Shown here one piece after another: positions 10,105 through 22,100 of a stretch of 27,385 nucleotides of DNA. The position numbers and the translations under genes are program-made. The notes under the pieces are model-generated. The model was not told the origin of the DNA. It searched no databases and saw only the letters and a program-made list of their open reading frames with translations. Where the stretch lies: NCBI RefSeq assembly GCF_000003605.2, contig NW_003143833.1, positions 34,954-62,338 of the forward strand, read 5' to 3'. Origin of the DNA: Saccoglossus kowalevskii (Eukaryota > Hemichordata > Enteropneusta > Harrimaniidae). The first letter of the stretch is position 1; every line of letters starts with the position of its first letter.

Positions 10105-13100
10105 GTGAGTACAATTATTATACATATGTTAAACTTACATGTACAGAATATGTAGCAAATCTTGGTATGATGAAAATTTTTAGAATACAGATGACATCCA
10201 TACTAATACTGGCTTTATCCATAACACTGGCTAATTTCACAGTTTACAAACAAGGTCTGTTAAGTATCAACCTTTTTTTAGCTTTACTGTTTTTCCTTCT
10301 CTGTAATTTCTGAGCTATTTCTTACTTGCAAGTAATGTGGCCACTGCTAACATTGAAAAATCACTTTTCATTAGTGATAATGACATTCTTGGTCAATATG
10401 ACCTGGACCTAATGAGTTTATATGGCCTTCTTGACATACCTGGTCAAAGGGCAACTCTCATGTGAATACCAGTCAACCAAAGTAAAGTGTAATATCTTAG
10501 TTTCTATGGCTGTTATCAGTTTGTTGTCTATTTCCATATAAGTGTCAGTAATATAGTTAATTTGTAGCGACATAGTGTGTTCATACTGATGCCTGACCTG
10601 TGTTTGTTGTGTTGAAAAAAAACCATGATAATAGGGTTTTTAGCATGAATAAAATAGACCATTTGAGGATTTCTGTGTCACATGATAGTATTTTGTCATA
10701 ACTATCTGCTATTTTGGCATTCTTGTTCATAGTCTGTTGTCATAAAACAATTAATAGCATTTTATACAACATCAAGTGTTTGCAGATAAACGTTCAACTT
10801 GGTACAAAAATAATCTGTTGCCTGTAGCATTATTAATTTCACATTTCACCCGCACTTGAAACTCACAAAACAATTATTGATAGTTCAACGAAAAAGCACC
10901 CAGTAATATTTCCCAGTAAATGAAGATATAGGACTTAATTTTTGAATCAAATTGAAATTGTTTCCATTCAATATTCTGTTTAATAACGCTATCATTGTTA
11001 GGATATCATAAATATAGTATATTTCCAAATTTACATCTTTCCAAGTACAAATGTTAGCACAATAGAGGTGCCATGTAGCTTGTCACTTCTAAATCTAGAG
11101 TGAAATCTTTTTTTTTTTTATTACAGTTCATATATATCATTTCCATGACCTTGTCATGCTTCCACATCTCTATACTCTGTGCTCAACTAGTAGCTTCTTT
11201 TGTTTTTCTGTGATTATATTTTGTATGAAAGATATAATGATGTGTTATAACTATATATTTAAACATGTGCCATCAAAATGAGCAGAATATCATCTATAAA
11301 TGGGTTATGGGAGCTGACCTTTAAATGTACTATGCAAATTACCCCCATAATCTATGTTGGGATGTTTGGTGGAATGTACTTATTATGGAGGTCACACATA
11401 TAATTCATTTTATTTTGTAAATTCATTCAAATCTTTTGTGGCTGTATGGAACGGATGTGGTGGTGTAAATGTAGTAAATGTAGGAGCCTATTTTCAAAGC
11501 TATATTTCCATAATAAATGAATAAAATTTAACCTGGCCCCTTTCCTCAATGTTATTTTCTGTTAGTCTGTGTAATGGTCTATGTCATCATTTGTATTATA
11601 GTTGATTGGACTCTGAAAGTGTGATTGAAACTCAAATTGAAAACTAATTACTGATATTCAGATGTTGGTAGTGAAGCCCTACCTCATACATAAAGCTTGA
11701 CCTTGTACTATAAGTTTATTTGACCATTTATGAACAATGAGAAGGTTAAGAACACAAAATGATTACTTGCATGACACTAGATTTGCTGATTAAGACATCA
11801 TTCATTTGTTTTACAAAAAAGACAGTTTAGTAATGAATACACTGATATACATTGTTGTACATTCATAATAAAAGAAAAGGTGATATTTTGGACAATCAAA
11901 ATTTTCATTAGTTTACTAGTTGGCAAAGATTTATAGTTAGCATAGGACAACCATGAAAATAAATCACAATTGCAAAATAATATACATGTTTACCGTCTTA
12001 ATATTATAACTGTCTTCCTCTGAAAAATAATGATGTCATATTGAAACTGCAGTGATCACGTTTAAATCTGTCTTTTGTAAGGGACGACGTCAAAAGATCG
12101 ATGTCGGATAAAAAACTTATTTGCTTTAGTTTGTAGGTGGTGGGTTTTGACCTCAAAAAGTTTCTATCCTACAAAAACGATTTTATTAGCTCCGCTGTCG
12201 ACTTTGTCGAGCGGAGCTTATCATATGAGTGATTGTCCGGCGTCGTCCGTGTCAATGTTTTACTTTTTCGACTTCTTCTTGAAAACTGCAAGCCTGAATG
12301 CTTTGATACTTGGTGTATATGTACCTTGGGTAGACCTCTCTCAGATTTGTTCATTTCATGATCATACCTTCAATTCTCTAATTTTGGTGAATATTTTTGT
12401 CATTTTTGGTAAAAAGTGATGTTTTCGACTTCTTGTTAAAAACCGCAAGTCCAATTGCTTTAATATTACATATGTAGGTACTACATGTGGACCTCTCTCA
12501 GATTTGTTCATTTTGTAATGATATCTTTAATTCTCTAATTTTGGTGAATATTTATGTCATTTTTGATAAAAAGTGATATTTTCGACTTCTTGTTAAAAAC
12601 CACAAGTCCAATTGCTTTGATATTATATATATAGGTACTACATGTGGACCACTCTCAAATTTGTTCATTTCGTGATGATATCTTTAATTTTCTAATTTTC
12701 ATGAATATTCTTGTCATTTTTGGTAAAAAGTGATATTTTCGACTTCTTGTTAAAAACCGCAAGTCTAATTGCTTTGATATTATATATACTACATAAGCAT
12801 ACAGGTAGACCTCTCTCAGATTTGTTCATTTTGTGATGATTTTGTTCTTCAATTATCTAATTTTAATGAATATTTTTGATAAAAAGTTATAAAAAGTCTG
12901 ATTGCTTTAATACTAAACATATTGTTTATTTTGAATGATATCTTCTGTTCTTTACTTGTAATGTGCATTGATAACAGCGGAGCTATCTCAGCCGACAGAC
13001 TGCTAGTCTTAATTTGATTTCAAATTGGTGCATCCTACCCATTTCAGAAAGGCAAGACATGATGGTATGAATATTGTGATCAGATTCATTGTCTATGTAG

Positions 13101-16100
13101 GTTCCTTTTCCACCATACATTTGTATGAATGCACTGCATTTGCAACCAGTCCTACATGTGGACTGGGCAAATTCAATATGAATAAAGCTTATATTTCTAA
13201 ATACAATAAACATATTCACTTTATTTAGTTATTTATGATATTATTAATAATATTTATGCCATGTATTCCTGTTTTAAAGACTGATATTTATGTCATTTAT
13301 GTTTCCATTGTCTTGGCTCAAGTTTTTTATCCCTCTCCTTTAGGTTTATGTTGTAACTTCACATAGTCTCATTTTTGTACATTCATATCAGTTGTCTTTC
13401 AAGAAAGGATTCTAAATATCTAATAATGAATGCACCAACACAATATTTTCCAGTGTTGTAATAATTACAAGTTTTTACTGATTGTTTTCTTCATCCTTAA
13501 ACTGTTTCATAGGATACACATGTAAATAACATTGTATAGACAATTGTGGAAGGTCATAACCCCTATTCAGTTATTTTATTAAATCTCTGACACAATCTAC
13601 AACTAAAACTTCCCATTATTTCCCGGTATTTTTCTAAGAGAAAATTTCTTTTTAAACCTGTACCGGTAATTCATATTTAATGTGTTCGCACTTGTCAGGC
13701 AATATACTACGACTGGGTCATGATGAATTCAATAGAAATGCTGGTATTATCTCTATAGTGGATCCAATAACTGGTAAAACACAGGGATATTCTAAATATG
13801 ATTATTATATAAAGAAACTTGAAGCAGGTAAGTGATGGATTTCACTCATAATTTAGAAAAATAATGTGCTGTGTGGTAACTAGTAAAACTTGTGTGATTG
13901 GTGTAATTACAAGGATAAGGATCTCATGATCTTGTATTTCACACCACCATTTTTTTAGAGGCATAAATATGGCAGCCACAGTCAATTTTCTGTTTCTTTT
14001 ATGTACTTTTTCAATCAAGCAACAATAGTTCTAAGTCATATATAAGGTTATTCTGAGAATACCTCAAAGCATGGACGAAGACAGTACAGCTGGAGTATCG
14101 ACCAATGCGCAGCATACTATCTGAGTGCATACTTTGAGGTATTTTCGTACTAACCTTATTATTATACATCTTTTCCTTCCAAGGATACACCATGGGAATG
14201 CTGAAATTCAAAATGTTTAGAACAGAATCAGCGAACTTCTTTGTATTGAGTTCGGTCAAACTCTGGTGGCAGCCATTTTTGTTTTTATTATTAGAGGACA
14301 CTTACGCATGTAATCCTACCATATTTGGAATTCGCATTTCCTAATATGGTAAGATAAAAATACCCTGTAAAATACTGCAAAATTATGGCACGCTGTAACT
14401 TATGGCGTTACGGAGACAACGCATATAATAATACAGCTGTAGTCTTGTTAGATCCAAGCAGCATATCGTATACTAGTTAATATAACCATCTAAATTTATT
14501 ACATATACATATTACATGTTATTTCAAATAAGATTTGTAATACTGTAGAATACTTTATTTTCGCTTGGAATTTATTTTCGCTGAAGGGATGATTCCGTGA
14601 AAATAAAATCCAGCGAATATACTTTTTTTCCTATATTTCACATTAAACTCATCAAAAATCAGTGAAAATAAATTCCAAGCAAAACGCCCAAAAAGCCTTT
14701 TCAGCGAAAATTAATTCCAGCGAAAATAAAGTATTCCACAGTAAGTACTCAATTCAGTTTAGGATACCCATTGTGAATTACTTACTTCCATGGATCTTAA
14801 ACTTTGCCATATTTAAACCCTGTTACTCTGATGATGTTAATGTAACAGAAATTTGTCCTTGCCATTCAAATATGATATTCAATTTCAATTTACCAGTATT
14901 CTATGATAGGAACAAAAACATCAGTCTTGAGACCTTGTAGGGGTTACTTGTAATAAATCTTTTCTATACATAAGTCACACTCTCTATCATTGAAATGTTT
15001 CTGTGACATAAAAATAACCTAGATGTGTAAAATTAATTCAAAGCAACAATTGTTTTTGGTTGTATAATCATTTAAAATATAGTGAATCTCTTAACAATAT
15101 TATTACACATCAAAATGATAATGATGCTTAATAGTACTTATGTATTATTGTTAGTATTTATGTTGCAGAACCACTTTGTCAATGGAAGGATGTGACTATC
15201 AGAATTGTACACTTCCTATTCCTCTATTTGTTGTATAACTGAAGTCTAAGTTGTAAATGTGTGTTATTTGTAGGTGAAAGCATCAGTGGTGATATCCTAT
15301 CAAATGCTGGCAATTCTAAATATGATCATCTTATGAAAAGGTTGGAACAGAGTGGTAATGTCACCGTCAAGGAACTTATAAATCGCAATTTGTTGGCAAA
15401 AAAACAAAGTGTTGATATCGAGAGTGGCATTATCAACAGTGGTGTGATGAAAAGAACCCCTAGACCTTCTAAGTATGATTTGATCAATATTGAAAGATTG
15501 AAAGATCGTATCAAGATAAGTTCGCAACATCGTCAGATAAAACCAGGAAGCAGGTCATCTATGTCGTCTTCCGAGTATATCAAGGCGTGTTTTTCATCTG
15601 ATGATCCAAAGAAGATGTCACCAACAAAAGCAGAAAAGGCAGACGTGACGTCAATCTTACAAGCCAATGAAATGAATATTTACCTGAAATACATTGCCAA
15701 GTGAGTAGATACATTGCTGTGTGTTTGCTGTTATGTCTTGTCACACACAGCAAATATTGGTTTAATAAACTGTTATAATTATTTATTTTCTTTAAGCTAG
15801 AGAGCCTTGAGGTAGTTAGTTACCTACCGTTAAAGAATATCGCCACGTTTATCTTTGTTTTTGGCGGCTACTCACAAAATCCAGATAAAAAATATGATCA
15901 TTGAACTACGTTTTGCCCAAAAAATTAATAAACATCTATAAATTGAGTTTTTAGCCATTTACTAATAGTTGTCATGTTGGTTACGTAAGATGGAAGAATC
16001 CTACAAAGTTGGTAAATTCTGACGAATACTATTTATGAAATAATATGTGGATTCCTATAGTTCCAAAAAAACCCAGACAGTTTTTCTCCCAAAAAATATT

Positions 16101-19100
16101 TTTACCTGGATAAAAAAAATAGTTATACATTTTAGAAACAAAAACTTTGATTAATTGTTCATGCCTATTGAATGCATTGAATGACTTTAAATCTTTCTTT
16201 GAACACCATTTTATTTTGTCACCAAATTTTATTGGCAATTTTTGTATATTTCTGTTTTGGATGAAATATCCATAACTAAGACTTAGAACGTTATTTGAAT
16301 AGATATGGAAAGTTTATTTTGTGAACAATGACAAAAGTTGTTCAGGGAATTGATGAAATCTCTTCTCACTGGTGAGCACTTGATGAACAAAGAACATATT
16401 CTATACTTGTGTCATTGTTTTATAGGTTTTCACCAAGTGTACATTGTGGACATATGCATTGCATTTACCAGTATAAAGAACATTATCACTGCCTGGACGA
16501 TGAGTGCAATTACGTGGTAATACACTCTTTTATTGTTAACACTTACATGCCTACTTGCATGCACTAACACAATCAATATGGCATATTAACCAGTCAATTT
16601 TTGCACTTACAAAGTTTCTCGAATTGTGGATTTTATTGCATTCTTGTAGACAAAATTTTGCCACAAAGCCACAGAAACTTTGCTGTAGGATCCCGTTTAT
16701 CACTGCTACAGAACTCGCCAACATTTGTCTCTTACAAAATGACATTGATTGTCATTGAATCTTCAAAAATTGTTGGAAATATAGGTTAACAACGGAACCA
16801 GTTTATTCAGTAGACTAAAAAGGACCCTTCCTTTATGAAATAATGTTTGTTCAATTGTAGTGCATGTTGTGTTAACCCCAAATTCTGTTTCCCTGACCCT
16901 GGTATTTATACAATGTTCACACATATAGAAAAATGAGGGTTCAATTTGGATTAAATTTTAACCTGCTGTTGAAAAACATGTGAACATATTAACCCGGGTT
17001 AGTTTAGCTGAGAGTCAAAGGTCAGGTCTTGACCTCAAGTTGCGTGTTTAACCCTAAGGTGAGATAGTGTGAACAAGATTGAAACAACCCAATGAATATA
17101 TGTGAAAATATAAACCACTGCTATGTATGAACAGAACTGTAGTAGCCTACTGATAAGGACAAACAAAGGCATAGTAGCGTCAAAACATTGTGCAGGATTC
17201 AACAAACACAAAAGTTTTTTTGGGGGGTATTTCCATGCCTAATAATGATCCTATCACACATTTGGTGCTGGTCAGTTTTGATGAAGTAAGAGTATCTCAA
17301 TGCCAACATTAAACTATGAAAAAAATAAATTCAAGTTCAAAATCAAATCATTTGAATTTTGCGACAGACGTTCAGTTTAATCCACGCCTTTCACACATTA
17401 CGTGAGATCTTACAGTTAACGTAAAATTACCTATTAATCTGACTGTCATGTTGATATTGAATTGCAGCGATTTACAAGGAAAGAAGATGTCATCAGACAT
17501 TATAACTGGCATAAAAGACGTGATAATTCTTTGCAGCATGGCTTCATGAGATTCAGTCCTGCAGATGATTGTAATGTGTATTACTCTGGGTGTTCATTAA
17601 ATAAAAAACATACTCATTATCATTGCATGCAGGTAAGTCCATTTTATTTATTTATTTATTTTCCAATCGCAAATCTAATTTCACACTATGGAATTGATAT
17701 AAATATTATTATTTCTCTGATATTTATGTGAGATGAATGCAATCAGTCATGGCTCTGGCAAATTTAATATGTATATAGTAAGTTTGAAGCAAATCTATGC
17801 ATCCTACATAAGAACTTTTTTTTACAGGTTGGTTGTAGTAAAGTATACACTAGTACTTCTGATGTCATCACACATGAAAACTTTCATAAGAAGAATGCAG
17901 CATTGATCAGTGATGGATTCCAGCGATTCCGTGCTACTGAGGATTGTGGCTCACTATGTTGTGGTTTTTATGCTCAGAAGACCACACATTTTCACTGCAG
18001 ACGTCCTGGCTGTGATTTCTCATTTAAAAACAAATGTGATATTGAGAAGCACAAGGTTTATCATGTCAGGGATGATCAGTATAAAAAAGAAGGATTCAAG
18101 AAGTTTTCCAAACATGAGGTAAAAGCAATTTCTACTTACTACCTGGTATAACAATGTCCAAATGCTTTGTGTTATTTGTTTAAATATGTCTCATGAGATG
18201 GAGAAATACTAGTTTGACAGACTTGTCAATGTGGGCATTTTGTGTTAATGCAATCACTGTTGATTATTTTTCATACCTTACTTTGATGTTATGTGTGTCT
18301 TTTAATGTTTCAGACTTGTACAATTGCTGGCTGTAGGTATTCTCAGAACACCAATCACTTTCATTGTATCCGTCCAGCCTGTGATTTCACATTCACTGCT
18401 GCAAACCAGATGCAGTCACATAAGCGCAAACACGAACGGCGTGATCGGCTAATTCAGTTTGAGCAGGCCAAAAGAAGAAAACGTCCTTATACATTGGCTG
18501 CTGCTTCACAAGAAGATCTTCCTTCTGACTTAATTGATTACTATCATAAAAAGAAAATAAAGATGGAAGCTCTGGAGGAGCCAACACCTGACACGTCTTT
18601 GGACACAATTCCTGATTTTAAAGAAGAAAATGAGGATGAGAAAGATTCCACAACAGAACTGCAAGAAGATGAATTGCCGCCTGCGTTTGCCAAAATCAAT
18701 ACAGCGATCAGTGATAAAACTAAAGACGATGATGGTTTAAGTGATTCACTTAACCTTCCAGCACCTTCTGAAATCAGCCCTCCAGTAGAGGTTGGTGAAG
18801 AAGAGCAGCCATCGTTAATTAAAGATGATTCAAAGCCCCCTATTACACTAAGAATTAAAATACCTGAAAGCTGGCAAAAATATATAACAAGGTGAGCACC
18901 CTTTGCTTTGACTGCGTCTCTCAGCATCAACACATGCTGTCTTAAACTTACTGTGAACGGGTTAATTATTCACTGGGTTTTAATTTTGCTTATTTCGCTG
19001 CCTGGAAAATGCGCTAAATTAAAACCCAGTGAATATGTAAAATTGAGCATAGAATACATTATCTAAATGATAAAACCGTGAATTTAAAACCCACTGAATA

Positions 19101-22100
19101 TGCCTGGAATGGTAAATCAGCGAAATTTAAACTCAGTGAAAAGGGCCACTTTTTCAGTGTTGTTGACATTTACAAATTTTGGCCAAGTCTATGGATCTAC
19201 ATTCACACACACTTCCACTTTGTGAGATAATCTTTTGAACTTCATGTTCAATGGATCATCCCTTTCCCAAAGTCTGGCATCACAACCATCTATATTGTTT
19301 ACTTCCTCAACACGAAGGCACAATCCTTCTTTACCTTAAAAACAATCAACAGGTATTAAATAATTCATGTCTACTCGAGTGATCTTCACCAATTTCTGAC
19401 ATTTTGTTTTCTGTTACAGATATACTGCTAATGATCACTGTGAGGCTCGTTGTCATATGCTGTATAAAGATCATTATCACTGTCAAGTCTCTGATTGTAA
19501 TGAACTATTCAGATCAAAAGATGGGGTCAACAAGCATGCAAGGTAAGTTATCTGTGTGTAATTTACTGATAAATGGTGTAATTTAAACATAGTTGCAGAA
19601 TCAGCTTACCAGTAATATGTCAGGTCACATAATCTATGTACCTATGTTAATAACATGTGAACAGTTTTTGTTAGCAGTCTATGTGTTGTTTACCCCTTGG
19701 CAAAAAACGCAGCTTGTCTAAACATCCAAATAGAGTGGTTAGCTTACTTTATATTTGAATTGATAAATAATGTATTCAGTTGACCAGGTATACCTCTGCT
19801 GTTGGTACCTTATCTCGGGTGCCTTGGGTACTGTAAGTCAAGTGCCTGGGGTACCACTGTATCTCGGGTGACTTGGATACTGTATCTTGGGTGACTTGGG
19901 TACCGTATCTCGGAGTGCCTTGGCTACCATATCTTGGGTGCCTTGGGTACAACTGTATCTCAGGTGATATAGGTACCGTATCTTGGGTTACATGAGTACC
20001 GTATCTTGAGTGCCTTGGCTACCGTATCTCAGGTGACATGGTACCATATCTCAGGTGCCTTGCGTACCACTGTATCTCAGGTGACATGGGTATCGTATCT
20101 CTGGTTACATGAGTACCGTATCTCGAGTGCCTTGGCTATCATATCTCGGGTGCCTTGGGTACCACCGTATCTCCGGTGACATGGGTACCGTATCTTGGGT
20201 TACATGAGTACCGTATCTTGGGTGCCTTAGGTACTGTATCTCGGGTGCCTTTGGTACCACAATATCTCGAGTGACATGGGTATCATATCTCGGGTGACAT
20301 GGGTACCGTATCTCGGGTGCCTTGGATACCTTATCTCAAGTGCCTTGGGTACCACAGTATCTCGAGTGACATGGGTACCGTATTTCAGGTGACATGGGTA
20401 TCGTATCTTGGGTGACTTGGGTACAGTATCTTGGGCGACTTGGGTACAGTATCTTGGGCGTTATGGGTTTCGTATCTCAGGTGCCTACTAATTTATCTAT
20501 CGTTTATTGTAGATATCATGAATTAAGTGAAGAAGCTAAGGAGTTTGGATTTCGATATTTCCAGTATGGCCAAAGCTGTATTTCATATTATCGCAATTGT
20601 GTCAATTATCCACAACAACACTATCACTGTGTTTGGGTAAGTTTATCATTCAATATTTTTACAAACAAAGTTTATGATTAGTTGGATTTTGAATCTGTTA
20701 TATTCCTAATGGTTGAAAGTTCAGATTATGGTCACATACAGTTTAGTTTGCTGGTAAGTCAACTTAGTGAATGTGACAGCTATTGATAGTAAGACGTCCT
20801 TGCCTAGATACGAAGAGCTATGTTGAAGTCCTACCTCTATATCTCCTCATTTAAATAACATATAGACACTGCAATATGGGTGTATTTTGTACAGTCAAAC
20901 CTATAGATAAGTCAACCCCCACCCCCACCCCAAGGTTTGATAAGCCAAATATCTATAAAAGCTGATCAAATTATTTGTAACTGCAAATAATAAGGTTCCA
21001 ATCTCAACAGATATACTTGCTTTGATACAGTTTAAGATTTGTGTAGATAAAACATTTTTATGCAATAGTTGTAATTTTGGCTTTTTTAAGCAAACCAGTA
21101 CTTAGCCATTGAGACTGTTTAAATAAAATTGGTCACGCACACGTTAGAATTTTATTTTTTGTACTGGTTGTATTGTTCCCTCATCATGGTTTGTATTATA
21201 ATAAATACATGGTTTCATATGTGTTATCTTTCTCTTCTTACAGAGTATTAAAGATGACGAATACTGTGGCCATGTCTTGAGTTCTTTTCATTCACACTAC
21301 ATGAAAATGCATCAGATGAAGCACCAGAAGTCACCTGCAATTGGCCGAATTGATGACGATTTAGTCATTAAAAGTCCCACAACTCCCACCAGGAGTAGTC
21401 TCTTCTCACCTCCAGTCAAGTATAAACACGGTGTTAACTACGGATATGTGTTATACAAAGCTAACAGATGCCCCAATCTAAGTTGTCAATTGAAATCAAG
21501 AGCTCATTTTCATTGTTCAAAAACAGATTGCAACTATTTAACAACCAGTGCTGCTAAAATGAATGAACATAAGTGGAATGAAAACGCTGCCTATGATGGG
21601 TACCGGCAGTTGAATCGCAAAGTGGACTGCAAACGAACTGGCTGCAAGTATAACATGATCAAGAAACACTTTCATTGCATCAGGCCAGGATGTAAGTTTT
21701 CATTTACTTTGCAGAGTCAGATGGAGACCCATGCCAGAAAACACTTACGAAGAATCTATGGAAAGAATTTTGAGAAGCAGCCACAAGCAATGGCAACATT
21801 AGCCACGGCCACTAAAGTCACTACTGGTCCTGCAAACGCTGATGACCCTGAAGAAGATACTCCTATGTTGGAGGAAAAGATAATTAAAGTGAAAGGTGGT
21901 CGCCGCCCTACTGTACGCCAGATGAAATCTCTTGGATTACAGAAACCTGCTAATATATTACCAAAAAGTTGTGTAACACCTGAATCTAATGCTACGTTAG
22001 CAAATGCCGCATCGACTCCTTCTTTGATTACAATGCCTAATGCTACTAGTACTGTGGCTGCATCTACCTCCAAGTATGCTGCAACGCCATCATCTGTTGT

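Noticed and set aside
12147..12419. Open frame of 90 codons on the plus strand
   Set aside because: Runs through the inverted-repeat end and first tandem unit of a repeat; starts with TTG-type context and has no domain.
14011..14301. Minus-strand open frame, similar to one at 25678-25920
   Set aside because: The likeness between the two peptides comes from the shared repeat element, not from a gene.
18544..18933. Minus-strand open frame of 129 codons
   Set aside because: Shadow of the acidic linker in castor exon 7; composition is the mirror of the Glu/Asp-rich frame.
20394..20512. In-frame extension of castor exon 9 into the minisatellite
   Set aside because: Sequence before 20513 is tandem repeat with a clear branch site and acceptor; exon 8 joins in phase at 20513.
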